Positions 23,881 to 36,437 of a stretch of 64,000 nucleotides of DNA are shown piece after piece (position 1 is the first letter of the stretch; every line of letters starts with the position of its first letter). This stretch comes from Bidens hawaiensis (taxonomy: Eukaryota; Streptophyta; Magnoliopsida; Asterales; Asteraceae), in contig JAIQDT010007392.1 of assembly GCA_021521415.1 (NCBI GenBank), forward strand, positions 48,362-112,361, in the 5' to 3' direction. Below the pieces are notes generated by a model. The model saw nothing but the letters and a program-made list of their open reading frames with translations, was not told where the DNA came from and ran no database searches. The position numbers and the translations under genes were made by a program.

Positions 23881-25194
23881 TTGATAAAAGATTGTTTTTC
23901 GCCAGACGCGACTTTTGATTCGGAACGATTTCAGCGCTGTTTTTGGATGAGTCGCCAACTATTTTTACGAATAGTTGGTGATTTAGACGCGATTATGCAT
24001 TTTTCCAACAACGGGAGGACGCGGGAGGTAAATCGTGTTTTTCTCCTATGCAAAAATACATGGCGGTAATTTGTCAAGTAGCGTACGGGACCACGAGCGA
24101 CACCATGGAAGAGTATTTACAAATGTCCAAGACAATGGGTCGTGAATCCCTTCACAATTCTGCGAATATGAGTATTATTATCATTTTTTATTTATTTCTA
24201 AACTTTCTTATTTTGAGCGTAAATTTTATAAACTGGCCTTAAATTATTAATATTAGGTATTCCTCAACTATATCATAAAAAATATTTGAGGAAGCCGATT
24301 CAAAGTGACTTACAAAAAATATACAAGGTGCATCAACAAAGACACGGTTTTCCCGGGATGCTTGGTAACGTCGATTGCATACACTGGCCTTTGGAAGCAT
24401 AACCAGTGGCTTGGCAAGGTCAATATCATCGTGGTGATCATGATGGCCCAACAATTATGCTGAGGCTGTTGCATAATTTGATCTTTGGATTTGACATGTG
24501 TTTTTTGGGATGCCCGGTGCAATCAATGATGTAGTTATGATAAATGTGTCCCATATTTTTGACCGCCTCATAAACGGAGTTGCACCTAACATCTCATTTT
24601 CCACGAATGATGTCAACTATGAATACGGATATTATCGAGTCGACTGCATTTGTCCGGAATGAGCCACATTGGTTCTTAGCTTTACGTGCCCGACTGACGA
24701 TAAACATCAATTTCTTAAAAAAACACAAGTCAACCAGAAAGGACATCGAAAGGGCATTCGAGGTATTAAAGAAACGTTGGTCTATTATTAGACAACCGGC
24801 TCGTTTTCACTAAATGGATAAGTTAAGAAACATAATGTATACTTGTATTATCTTTCATAATATGATACTGGAGGACTCGGGTAGAGCAATTTGTCAAGGC
24901 GAGTACAACGATGCGCCAGAGCCCATCTTAACAATAAACGAAGATGGGAAACTTGCTAATTTATTAAGAACACGAAGATAGGAAGCGAATTTCAGTTTTC
25001 GATCTGATTTGGTTGAACATCTTCGGAGGAACAAGCAACATGACGGCGACAAAAAAAATAGCTGCTTTTTTTTATTTTTTATTTATATGCTTTTTTATTT
25101 AATTTAGTTTTTTTATTATTATTGTATTTTATATTATTTGTTGGTTTTTTTGTTTTATAAAAAAAAAAAAGTTTAAAGGGGCTTCGATGTCTCT
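23881..25194 (+). pseudogene. PIF/Harbinger (HARBI1-like) transposase, broken
   Basis: Pieces of a DDE_Tnp_4 transposase lie in order: ERFQRCFWMSRQLFLRIVGD (about 23920), a helical segment (MQKYMAVICQVAYGT, about 24048), an apparent intron (24172-24256, ending TATTAG), HGFPGMLGNVDCIHW with the first catalytic Asp (about 24350), a GDHDGPTI stretch, a degraded central part and the C-terminal KDIERAFEVLKKRW (about 24740). Stops and frameshifts occur throughout (for example 24400, 24530, 24810). The 3' part matches 2564-3210 nearly base for base. The right end is near 25194. Confidence 0.8.
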
Positions 25195-25210
25195 TATCAT
25201 AGAGAGACAT
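25187..25210. repeat. Short perfect inverted repeat at Harbinger right end
   Basis: ATGTCTCT (25187-25194) and AGAGACAT (25203-25210) pair across an 8-base loop. Confidence 0.6.
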
Positions 25211-25311
25211 TATAGATTGGAGCTTCAATGCTCCGGTACTCATATGGCGTTAACATGGGACTGGAAATGTGGAGGGGCTTTTGATGCTTATTGCAATAGA
25301 GACCAACCTTA

Positions 25312-26620
25312 GGCTGAGGGGTGTGGGGGGCTCTAACGGGGGCGCGAGTGGGGGCTCCAGCCAATAATATTGTGACGTGTGGCAGAGAGAGAAACTGGAT
25401 AAGGGGGGTGTTGGAGCCCCCGCTGGAGCCCCTGGCCCTGGTGTGGAGGGGCTCCAGCGGATTTTTTTTTTTATTTTTTTATAAATATATTCAAAAAACG
25501 TATTATTAAAAAAACTCATAAATTATTAAAAAAACACACATTAAAAAAAACACATTAATATCTAAAAATAAAATAAAAATTAAAGTACTAAAAAAACATT
25601 ATTCTTATTCTTCGGCTTGGTCTTCTTCGATCAACCTCTTTCGGATACGTTCCTTTAGCTTTTCCATCAGCATTTGATCGACCGGATTTAGGTTACTGAA
25701 GTCTCTTGTAAGGAAGTCCAAATCTCTCATTCAACTTTTTTCCTTTTTGTCATTAGAGACCACCTCCATGGTTTTGTTGAATTTATTGAGGGATTCAACA
25801 AGATCGACGATGTTTACGGCTCCCCCCTCAGCCGGTTTTTTCCCCTTGTTGAATTTATTGAGGGATTCAACAAGATCCATGGTTTTTCCTTTTTTCCAGT
25901 TAACTTTTTTATTTAACTTTTTTATTAAAAATCATTTTTAAAAACGTTAAAACAATTACCGCAACGCCGATCCTCAGAAATGACTATCCAAGCCCGACAC
26001 AAGGCTTCCTTCTCATCCGATGACCACGGAGTGATTTTCCGTTTCGTCCTCGGAGTCGAAGCCGGTCCCGGCCCGTCCGTTGCAAGTTGTTTTTTCCGGT
26101 GGACGCGTCTTCTTGCTCCCGTAGCATCACCGTGTGATTCTTGTGTCTCTGGAACAACAAATTTAGGAGACGGTTGTATGTTGGATGGTTGAAAGCCGGA
26201 TGTTTCTTGCGGCCCCGAATAAAACATCGGTTGGTCTGGTGACGACCATAAATCGTCGTCAATATAATCTGAATCTAGGTTTGGGTACCAATTTCCAGAC
26301 ATTTTTGGGTATTATATAGGAGTTTGGGATATTATATAAGGGTTTGTAAAGTGAAATTGTGTTTTGATATGGTTGAAATGGGAGTAATTTGGGGTATTAT
26401 ATAGAGGTTTTAAGGGTTTTTTTTAAAAAAAATCGGAGCTCCAACGGCTCTTTTGGGCGGGCCCACCGGCTTTTTCTCTCTCTTCTCCCGCGACCACAGT
26501 CACGCCTGCCTGGATTTCCGCGCTCGCGCCCCGCTCGCGCCCCGGTGGTGTGGGGTTAGCGCCCCGAGGCGCGAGCGGAGGGGCTCTCGCGCCCAGGCTT
26601 GCGCCCCACACCCCTCAGCC
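25312..26620. mobile_element. Harbinger-type derivative with TIRs and TSD TTA
   Basis: Left end GGCTGAGGGGTGTGGGG and right end CCCCACACCCCTCAGCC are exact inverted copies, and TTA flanks both sides (25309-25311, 26621-26623). That is the standard Harbinger target duplication. At 1309 bp it lacks a transposase but carries remains of a Myb/SANT-like ORF1 on the minus strand. GC-rich arms (about 25312-25460 and 26430-26620) extend the inverted similarity. Confidence 0.85.
25605..26302 (-). pseudogene. Harbinger ORF1, Myb/SANT-like DNA-binding protein (broken)
   Basis: Minus-strand start at 26302 (MSGNWYPNLDSDY). There is a basic linker with RRRVHRKKQ, then a Myb/SANT-like start (KITPWSSDEKEALCRAWIVI SEDRRCGN) near 25960-26040. 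The middle of the domain is missing. A typical closing helix for these ORF1 proteins (PVDQMLMEKLKERIRKRL) lies near 25630-25680, ending at the stop 25605-25607. In Harbinger elements ORF1 helps transposase enter the nucleus and bind the ends; that role is family knowledge. Confidence 0.7.
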
Positions 26621-26623
26621 TTA

Positions 26624-28349
26624 TAATATGCTATGTGAGAGTGATGGTGGTACTTAATTAATTGTTTAAAACTGGTGCAGCTTTTTAGTGTGGTTGATGA
26701 TGCCCACTGATTTGACAAGTAAATAAAACCGAAGACTGTCATGATATTGCCACTCACTCTTCCCAGAATCCCAAAACTAGAAACTCTTTATTTGTCTCTT
26801 TGTAAAAACCACTTTTCTCTGTAAATGGAAACTATCAGTATAGTATAATTCTTCTTCATCTTCTTCCACTTTGCTCAATACATTTATTTACCATACAACC
26901 TAACTTCTTTAATAACCTTTATATGTATATATTATTTATATATGCACATATGTAATATAACAAGTATCATTTTCATGGTATTTTTCAGTGAATATTATAA
27001 TATATAATTATATGTGACACATTGGTATTATCATGCATGAACCCTAGACATATTCTAGCATCGTAGTAAGTTTTACTTGTTTAATAGTTTAGGATGATAT
27101 AATTTGAAGCTCATGATAGTTTTCATTAATATAGTTATTAAATAATTACATAAAAAATGGTGTGTATTGACGAAAAACGAACAGGATAAAAAGTAAAAGT
27201 CAGATATCTGTCACTAAATACAATTGTGGTTTACCTACGCAATAATGTGCCACTAGAAGTGTCAGTGTCAGCACAAATTACGAGTTTACAAATGTATTAA
27301 GGTTAACTTTGTGACATATGGTTGTGTCACAAATTTTGGACGGTATATATAAAAATAACTTTTAGTTGAATCTATGAAATTAAATAGTACTTTCTTTAAT
27401 GGCTTGAACTTGTTTTCAGTTAATTGAAATTGTGTCACGCACGACTTTTGTAACTTTAAAAGATACTTGAATAACTATGATTTTACATAAATATCGATTT
27501 GTAAAAAGAACATCTATTCTCGGTAGACAATTTTTATTGTCATATTCCTATTTAGACAAATTCAGACATTCATTTCTCATATTCTAATGTCTTACAAACC
27601 TTTGTTAGGTTTTTATGTTGTTTTCTCGTAATCACTCTCCAACGTGAGAATCATTAAAGTAAGTGATAGAGTAATTCTTTTGAGAGAATAAGATTGCCGA
27701 CGCCTTTTCCTTTGATCCTCTTTCAGTATTTATAGCCGAAAAAAAGGAGAAGGATTGAGCTAGCTGTCACATTCAATAAAACATTCCAATATTATGGTTG
27801 AGCATGATAATGATTCTTGATTGGACTGAGAGCTGGTCGTACAAAGATATCTGTTGTAGGCAGGTAAAACGTTGTCCTTTTATGATTGGTCCACCGTGTA
27901 GTCGTGGGCATGGTGGGAATCTCGACCTGTGATTGGTCTATCCCTACATTGTCGCCTGCAGTCTTGCCTTTGAAGCATAACATATCTTCCGCTGAACTCT
28001 TTGAGCTAATAAGTGTAATGTATGCCTTCCGGGGAAGTTATATCTTTTGCGCGGATGATCCTTCGCTCTGCGGATGATTGGCTTTGCCTTGTAGTGTTGA
28101 GCGGATGATTTAGTACCCTACCTCCATAAACTGCTATCTCTTAAGTACTACTATTGTGGAGTTTTACATAGACTTGTAGCGTCTAGTGTGTAATCTAATC
28201 ACTAGTCAGCTTATATAAAGTGTTTCTTTTTCAAATGACTGAGAGTTTTAGTCGAATGGCAAGACAAATATGTAGATTTACTAGTAGGATTAATTTAATC
28301 AGTAGGCAGGTTAGGTGGATTTAATATTAGAGCATCAGTTTAACTAAAG
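26624..28349. other. AT-rich intergenic stretch, possible LTR remnant
   Basis: No coding frame of note. At 27600-28130 there is an LTR- or promoter-like block on the minus strand: GGCTATAAATAC (27727-27738 region) followed by a leader-like pyrimidine tract, with three GCGGATGAT repeats near 28036-28112. I could not find LTR boundaries, TSD or a partner. Confidence 0.3.
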
Positions 28350-28570
28350 CCATCGCCATTATGGTGGGGGTGGTCAGGTGGTTTTCCATATGGTTTTCTT
28401 CTAAGGAGTCCTAGGATCGAATCTCGGCTCTTGTATGCGCTCTAAAATATGTGAAATACCACTATAAGGGAAATTCAAACTTGGATAATAGGGTATTACA
28501 AGTGTTCTAAATATTTGAGAGAGATATCGTTGTTACTGTAACAGACACCTTTAAAAAATTGTTCGAGTTA
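28350..28570 (+). mobile_element. SINE-like sequence with pol III boxes
   Basis: GGTGGTCAGGTGG (about 28369) matches an A box and GGATCGAATCTC (28414-28425) matches a B box, 43 bp apart. The T-arm-like context resembles tRNA-derived SINEs. The 3' end and TSD are not clear, and no long A tail is visible, so the call is tentative. Confidence 0.4.
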
Positions 28571-29049
28571 AAAAAATAGTAGGATTAGAAGGTGTGTGAC
28601 TCATCGATTTATCCGTTCTCTAGTGTATAATTATAATACAATAAATGTTAAACCAAAACATAGTTAGTATGTTTAAACAAGCTTGACTTGAAAGTATTAT
28701 AGTTGCAACTGCATACATAGCCTAATTATCGTAATTTCGTTTATGGGTTAGGTTAAAATACAAAGTAAACAAAAACTGAGAAGTGTGAGAAATATAATAG
28801 TCTGTTAATCTTATATTTAAATGGTTGTGATTAACTTAAGAATAAAAAATTATGAAAAGAGTATATACGGAATAGTCCTTATTGTTGACTTATGCAGTGC
28901 ACATGTCAATTTCCTCATCATTTTAAAACGTTCATAATTTTTTCAAACGATAATTAAAAAAACATCATAATAACAAGGGGTTTTTTATCTTTAAAATGGT
29001 ACCATATTAATATATAAAAAAGAAATAGTAGGTTTTTATACGTTGTGTT
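28571..29049. other. AT-rich intergenic stretch
   Basis: I see no gene, TE terminus or notable repeat here. Confidence 0.4.
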
Positions 29050-29560
29050 TTTGCTTGTCATTGTGTTATTTTAATTGAGTTTTATACTTTTTGTTATAGG
29101 TTATGGTCATTGTGTTTTTCAATCGTTTAACATATTAAAGATAAAATTTAAAACAAACACGTCATTGTGTCTTTTGTTCGTCATTGTGTCTTTATGCTCA
29201 TCATTTTCTCTCTTTCGTTATTGTGTCTCTGTACTCATCATTTTGTTTTTGTCATTATGTGTTACGATCATTATGTATTATGTTTAGGTCATTGTGTATT
29301 ATGTAATTACCATTGTGTTTTACATTTCATATCATTACGTAATATGTATTCACCATTATGTTTTATATTTTATGTAATAGGCATTAATCATTGTATTTAT
29401 ACTTTTATGTATTAAGTATAATTGTTATTTTATCATTATATTTACATATTAGAATTACACAAGGGTGTTATTTCATTATTACAATTCTCAAATTTCATCA
29501 CTTTCAAAAAAAACATAATGGTAAGCATAAAGACACAATGATGAACATAAGACACAATTG
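29050..29560. repeat. Degenerate CATTGTGT repeat block
   Basis: TCATTGTGT-like units recur at irregular 25-35-bp spacing on the plus strand, then flip to GACACAATG near 29530. Sequence downstream (29600-29780) matches 38170-38370, which also follows a GACACAATG minisatellite. Both blocks are therefore copies of one dispersed element. Confidence 0.6.
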
Positions 29561-30379
29561 CATAATATTTTTATTTGTATAAAACAAAGTCATACTCACA
29601 TTAAAGATAAAAAAACAAACGTTTGTTATTATGATGAACTTGTTTTTTTTAAAGATGTTGAAAGATAAGGTTATAGACGTCTTAATATGATGGAGCAATA
29701 AACATGTGTCTTGTATGAGACTATAGAAAATATGTGTTTTTCTTTTTATACCCTTCCTTATTTGATCCACACTTAACATCTTACTAATCTATTAAATCAA
29801 TACAATTTGTCACATGTCATTCTACTAGGCTATCCATCTAGGCTTCCAACTCACCAAATTTCCATTCTAAGAGTCTTTATTATGCTGCCATGTGTCATCT
29901 CACACACTATTTAAACCTTAGAATTTTCCACCATCATTTTAATCATTTTAATCTCTCTATCTCTCTCTCCCTCTCTCGGCTTAATTACTAACTCCACCAT
30001 CTTCTATATTCCGGTAATGTAGATCGAGATTAATCGTTTTCCAGTAATGTTATATATTATACTTTAATGGCCAACAATGTCATATGATTTTCCGGCAAGG
30101 TTATATCTTTTTCCGGCAACATCCTATTTTCTTCCGGTTATTGTAGATCTAACCATTTTATCTTTATTTTCATTGTTAAGGTTCTAAATCAAAAACGGCG
30201 ATAAACCTAATATTTCTACGTATTTACGTTATTCCGATAAGTTATTCCGGTAAGTTTTCCGTTTATGTATTATATATATAACAATGGGTGTTTTATATTT
30301 ACTTGAAGTTTAATATTTTTCCTGTTTTTTTGTTACACATGTTTTTCTTCTAGGTTCTAAATATTAATCAGCTTCATCC

Positions 30380-30860
30380 ATATTCAGTATCATTATTTCG
30401 TTTTTCCGGTAAGACACATTTAAATTATCCGGTTATAAATTATAATTCTAATATTTCATAATATCAATGTTAAAACAAAACTTTATTATTTCAGGTAATT
30501 TACCCGATTGATTTACGGAAAATTTGATTATAGTTTCTTAATAAAAAACGGAGATACCATGGTTATTATCATTATTTGTATTTTCCGGTAAGACATTAAA
30601 ATTTTTCGGTTATAAATTAAATATCAAATGTTCCATAACATACACATTAATATTCTACTTTATAATTTCGGGTAAATGTCACGAGTCATACAACCTAATT
30701 TCAATTTAAATCCTACGAAAAAATCCGAGATACCATAGTCATTCTCACAATTTCATTTTTCCGGTAACACCTTTAAAATTTTCCGGTTATTAATTACAAT
30801 TAAAATACTCCATAATATCAATATTAATATTTGATTTTATTATTTCAGGTTATTAATACA
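30380..30860. repeat. Tandem repeat of about 175 bp with TTTTCCGGTAA
   Basis: Three diverged copies start near 30387, 30563 and 30740. Each has CATTATTT, TTTTCCGGTAA and AATTTTCCGGTTAT, and ends in a TTATTATTTCAGGT-like phrase. There is no open reading frame. The surrounding 29600-31178 is AT-rich and without genes. Confidence 0.65.
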
Positions 30861-31178
30861 ATTTATTTAGTTTGACTTTCCTTATTTGTCTAAATAACCG
30901 AATTAACATGAATATGGTAATTTAAATACTTTAATTATCCCAATCACACTTTAATTAACATCAATATTGAATATTGAATTTCCTTATAAATAATGGTCCA
31001 TAATAATAATGATTTGACTACAATATATTATTTTATATAGATTTAAAGTTTGACTAAATTTTAAAACATAACTTATATTACCGTATTTTTATAATTTACA
31101 AAACTATTTGATTTCTATTTATATTCTAATTTAAAAAATTTATTATCGTTATAAATTTGATCACCATATATAAGTATA

Positions 31179-31206
31179 CTAGTTTTTATCCCCCGTATTA
31201 CGGGGG
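31179..31206 (-). mobile_element. Helitron-type 3' terminus (minus strand)
   Basis: Read on the minus strand, the hairpin CCCCCGTAATACGGGGG (7-bp stem, 3-base loop) is followed seven bases later by CTAG and then T. This is the layout of a Helitron 3' end (hairpin, CTRR, T of the AT target). The body would extend to the right of 31182. No Rep/helicase coding was seen, and the 5' end is not identified. Confidence 0.5.
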
Positions 31207-31354
31207 TTATTTTATATTATTTGTTTATATATTTATTTATTTTTTGAATTTTTATTTTTTTATTGTGTGAAAGTTAATAATATACTTATGGGTTTGATGA
31301 GACCTAAGGTCCGTTTATTTTTTTTTTTACTATAAAACTGGTTTTTTAACTATA

Positions 31355-31395
<41 letters not shown>

Positions 31396-32500
31396 GTTTC
31401 TTAATTATAAATCATATCTTTTTAAAAAAATATTAATTTTTAGTATATATCCCTATTTTATAGGATTTTCATATCAAATATTTGGTGAGATTAGTTTTTT
31501 TTAATTTAATGAGATGTTATAACCCGTTTAAAGACTGCCTGGGTTTGGTAAGACCCATACCCGTGAATTCGGGTCAAATGGGGGTTGTGTTTCTTTTTCG
31601 TGTCTAATATTCATATTTTTTTGCATTTTAATTTTATGTATTATAAAAAAGTTAATTATATATACTTAGGGTTTGATGACGAAATAGTTTTACAAATAAA
31701 TGACATGTTATAACCTGTTTAAAAGCTATGGGTTTGATGAGACTCATGACCCGCTTATTTTTTTACTATAAAGTTGTTTCTTATTATAAATAATATATTT
31801 TTGTTAAAAAAATTGGATATTAATATTTAGTATATCCCTACTTTATAAGATTTTCATATCAAATACTGGATGAGATTTATTTTTAGAACAGTGAGATGTT
31901 ATAACTCGTTTAAGGTTATCTAGGCATGGTGAGACCCATACCGTGAATTCGGGTCAAATGCACTTAAAGTATTCATTTACAAATAAAACAATATGATGGC
32001 TTGAGTAAATGTAAAAAACAATAATAAAGCTTTTAAATGTTTCGTTTATTTACGGGGGTTGTTTTATATTATTTGTTTCTAATATTTATTTATGTTTTGA
32101 ATTTTTATTTTTTTATCGTATGAAAGTTAATAATATACTTATGGTTTGATGATAAATTGTTTCACAAATAAATGAGATGTTATAAACCGGTTTAAAAGCT
32201 ATATGGTTTGATGAGACCTAAGACCTGTTAATTTTTTTTTACTATAAATTGGTTTTTTAATTATAAATAATATATATCTTTTTTAAATAAATAATATATT
32301 ATTTTTTAGTATATCCCTACTTTATAGGAATTTTTATCAAATATTTGGTGGGATTAGTTTTTAATTTAATGAGATGTTATAACCCGTTTAAGAAATATAT
32401 GGGTTTGATTAGACCCATATCCATGAATTCGGGTCAAATGCATGAGAAGACTCCATTTAAAAATAAAGTAAATCTGGTGGCTCCAAAAAAAGGGGGAGCG
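31190..32500. repeat. Large diverged repeat units, GAATTCGGGTCAAATG type
   Basis: Blocks near 31201-31590, 31690-31960 and 32050-32450 share CGGGGGTT(A/G)TTTTATATTATTTG, ATGAGATGTTATAACC and GACCCATA..GAATTCGGGTCAAATG. They form a rough tandem of about 370-430 bp units. There is no coding. They may be the subterminal part of the Helitron-like element. Confidence 0.55.
31360..31393. repeat. (TA)n microsatellite
   Basis: Uninterrupted TA dinucleotides in a longer AT-rich stretch. Confidence 0.9.
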
Positions 32501-32554
32501 ACCACATCGCGACACCTAGGATTTTATTGTTTTCGTTTATATATATTATAGATA

Positions 32555-34200
32555 TAATGGATAGTTATAAAATTTATCACGCACTCAAATTTGACCTTAC
32601 ATATTTAAGGTCAATGTAGGTCAATGTTTTGAACATGGTAATTCTAAACAATTTTTGTATATGATTAACCATTAATTTATAATTAATGGTCGATAATAAT
32701 AATAATAATGATTTGACTAAAATATATATTTTTATATACATTAAAATTTTGACTATATTGTTACATTTAAATAACTTAATTTTAGAATTAATGATCAATA
32801 ATTTAAATAATAAGTTGACTAAATTTTTCAAAGATAAGTTATATTACCTTATTTTGATAATATTTTGATAATTTACAAAACTATTTGATTACTATTTATA
32901 TTCTAATTTCAAAATTTTATTATCGTTTCTATTTATATTATATCTTACATAAATAAATATATGTAATGGATAGTTATAAAATTGATCACGCACTCAAATT
33001 TCACCTTACATATTTAAGGTCAGTGGAGGTTAATGTTTTGAATATGGTAATTCTAAACATTTTTTATATATGATTAACCATTAATATATAATTAATGGTC
33101 CATATTAATAATAATGATTTGACTAACTTCTATTATTTTATACACATTTAAATTTTGACTATATTGTTACATTTAAACAACTTAATCTAATTGTGTTTAT
33201 AAAGGTTAATAACTTAATGACCATATACAATATTGTATATATATATATATATATATATCTTTGGCAATTGTATACAATATACGATATTGTATATATATAA
33301 ATTACAAATTCTAATTAACTTTCCGGTAATTGTATGCATCTTTGGTATATGATATAGACTTTATTTTATAATAATGATAATGATTTGACTATAATTTTCA
33401 ACCTTTATATGAACTTTACAAAAATAAGTTATATACTTTAATATTAACAAATCGAAATTCAAAATTATCTTCCAATCTATTCCAATTTTAAATCTAATAT
33501 TATAATCTCTACAACTACTACGAATTATTTCATACTTTCGTTATAAATATTACCTGGGTTTGAAATATATTGTTAGTTTTAAGATTCTAATTTCAAAATT
33601 TTATTATCGTTTCTATTTATATTATATCTTACATAAATAAGTATATGTAATGGATAGTTATAAAATTAATCACACACTCACATTTCAACTTACATATTTA
33701 AGGTCAGTGTAGGTTAATGCTTTGAATATAGTAATTCTAAAAATTTTTGGTATATGATTAACCATTAATTTATAATTAATGGTCCATATTAATAATAATG
33801 ATTTGACTAAAAATATTATTTTATATACATTAAAATTTTGACTATATTGTTACATTTAAACAACTTAAACTAATTGTGTTTATAAAGGTTAATAACTTAA
33901 GGACCATATACAATATACAATATTGTATATATATAAATTAAAAATTCAAATTAACTTTCCGGTAATTGTATGCATCTTTGGTATATGATTTAGACTTTAT
34001 TTTATAATAATGATAATGAATAATGATTTGACTATAATTTTCAACCCTTATATGAACTTTACTAAAATAAGTTATAGACTTTTTCGTTAACAAATCGAAA
34101 TTCAAAATTATCTTCCAATTTATTTCAATTTTAAATCAAATATTATAATCTCTACAACTACTAAGAATTATTTCGTACTTTCGTTTTAAATATTACCCGG
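32555..34200. repeat. Three long diverged repeat copies, AT-rich
   Basis: ATGGATAGTTATAAAAT followed by ATCAC(G/A)CACTCA and TTACATATTTAAGGTCA starts copies near 32558, 32966 and 33650. The longer second and third copies share ACTTTCCGGTAATTGTATGC and TATGATTAACCATTAAT. The copies are 400-700 bp and partly overlapping by deletion. There are no genes. Confidence 0.65.
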
Positions 34201-34379
34201 GTTTGAAATATATTGTTAGTTCAAATACTATCATTTGGACACAATATTGAACAATATTGAAATATATCATTTATTTATAAGTACAACATTTAGATTTGAT
34301 TAAATTTATATTATGTTACATATATATTATGTTTTAAATATGTTCTACCGCGTGTAACACGGGCACTATCCTAAATCAA

Positions 34380-35216
34380 TATTAAAATCTATGTTTCTTT
34401 TAATATATTTGAATCACTTGAATCTTGCTAATGTTAGAAAAGAAATGACACATTTGGATTTGGAAAATGAAGTTAGCGAGAAGGTAAAATGGTTGTTAAA
34501 GTGTGAGAACTATGAGTCAAATTTTGATGATCTTCTAAACTCTTTGGAATATGAAAATTAAATTTAAGGTCACACACTCACACTTATTAAATAACTTAGT
34601 TATGCATGAATTTATTGTTTAAATTTATTATGTTTGTTGACATGTTTTTCCACCCGTGTGTAATACGAGCTATACCTTAGTATGACAATAAATTATGACT
34701 TCTAATTATTGTCACTTTTGTTGCCCTTTGTAACTCAACCCATCGTTTATTTACTCTCTTTTTAGTTAATTATCGTTAATAAGGTCTACTTAATATACAC
34801 GCAACATAAAAACAAACAAAGATCATATTTATATACTTTTATTTGGTGACCACGAGAACCCTCATTATCGGCAAACTCAAATCCTTTAAATACCATTTTA
34901 ACCAATTTGATAATGTAAAACCTACCATGCATTGTTGAGGGCTCAAAGGGTTTTTAAGTGAAAGTTTGTAATTTACCCAAAGAGCAAATGATCATGAAAT
35001 AAATGCAAGAGAGACTCACAAAATATAAATAATCACTCAAATATTGTAAAAGGTTTGGGCCAGGTCGAATACCGGTTGTTCTGACTTTTTTTGCTGGCTG
35101 ATTTGTGTTTTCTGGCCCAAAGATGTTTTTTTATTTTTTATTAACGGTGAGCCCAAAGATATTTAAACTTTAAACATACATTACTTCCATTACCTTCGTA
35201 AATGGGCCATTGGACA
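34380..35216. other. AT-rich intergenic stretch
   Basis: No gene seen. Helitron-like phrases such as CGTGTAACACGGGCAC (about 34350) and CACCCGTGTGTAATACGAGC (about 34650) occur at its edges but lack a clean CTRR-T end. Confidence 0.35.
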
Positions 35217-35224
35217 CTTTGGGC

Positions 35225-35549
35225 TAGAGGTGCACAAAAAGTCGGGTCAGGACCCGACCCGGTGTACCCGACCCAGAACTGCTTCCTACCTGTACCCGAC
35301 CCGCGGGTAGGATTAGGTATATGATTTATCCCAGAGCCGTACCCGGAACCGGAACCGGTGGAACTGGAACCAGAAATACCCGGTCAAAACCTGAAAAAAA
35401 ACCCTGAGGAACCTGTCAAAACCCGGTCAAATACCCAACTATACCCGGAACCGGTCCCTACCCGAACCCAGTTTGATTTTTGTTGACCATACCCGAAACC
35501 GGTTCATATCTGGTTCTAAGTTTAAAAATACCCAATTTGTGCACGTCTA
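35225..35549. mobile_element. hAT-type MITE, 8-bp TSD CTTTGGGC
   Basis: TAGAGGTGCACAAA at the left pairs with TTTGTGCACGTCTA at the right (one mismatch). CTTTGGGC flanks both ends (35217-35224 and 35550-35557). The 325-bp interior is rich in ACCCGAACCGG-like phrases and has no coding. An 8-bp TSD and this TIR start fit the hAT superfamily. Confidence 0.88.
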
Positions 35550-36017
35550 CTTTGGGCAAAACTAGTTCTTATAAACACGCATGTTTAAACAACGTGAAGT
35601 TTTAGCATTTTAAGAATATAATTACAAAAAAAGTTTGCATTTTAAAAAAAAATTAGTTAAATAATAAAATAACAAAGTAAATTGGTTCACTCACCGGTAA
35701 CTAATGTGCGTAAAAAAATGAAAAATACTTTACATAAAACTTATATTGAAACGTGGATAAACATTTTTTCGTAATGCCTCCTTCTATCAAAATTAATTAT
35801 TATTCATAAATTTAACCAAATTATTATATTTAATGTCATTAATCAGATTCTTTAACTTGGGGGATACGAAACTTACAACTTAACAAAGTTTTTTAAAAGA
35901 TACAAAATTTTCGTCTCTTACAAATTCGAACCTCAAATCACCCATTCTCCCACATAAGACAACCAACATACTAAACCATTTTCTTTTCATCTTCTAATTC
36001 ATTATATATATATATAG

Positions 36018-36379
36018 GATTGGTATCATTTAAAAACTCTAAAAAAGTTAATAACTCTTAAAAACTCTTAATAACCAAAAACTTTTTTTTAATTTTTTTT
36101 GTATATTATTATTTATGAGTAGTTTAATCATATTTTGTATAAAATTTTTTTATTACATATATTAATCACAAGCTTATATATGTGTAAAACATATATACTA
36201 CCAAATTTACATATGTGTAAATAAAACATAGATATGTATAATAACTAATTTTCAAAATTGTAATCGTAAATATAGATATAAAAATGATAAAACTACACTC
36301 AAATAACATTAACATACATTTTTTTTTATAAAAAAACATTAGTTATTAAGGGTTCATTTAAGTTCTTAAAATTTAAAAG

Positions 36380-36390
<11 letters not shown>
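36018..36390. mobile_element. Candidate AT-rich MITE between TA arrays
   Basis: The left side (AACTCTAAAAAAGTTAATAACTCTTAA) is roughly inverted at the right (36337-36383, GTTATTAAGGGTTC and following). Both ends touch TA-rich runs. The TIRs are imperfect and the TSD is hidden in the TA repeats. Confidence 0.35.

Positions 36391-36436
<46 letters not shown>
36384..36436. repeat. (TA)n microsatellite
   Basis: Long pure TA run immediately left of the TIR-bounded element at 36448-40275. Confidence 0.95.

Positions 36437-36437
<1 letters not shown>

Noticed and set aside
34345..34375. Second Helitron 3' end on the plus strand
   Set aside because: The hairpin stem is poor and the CTAA is not followed by T.
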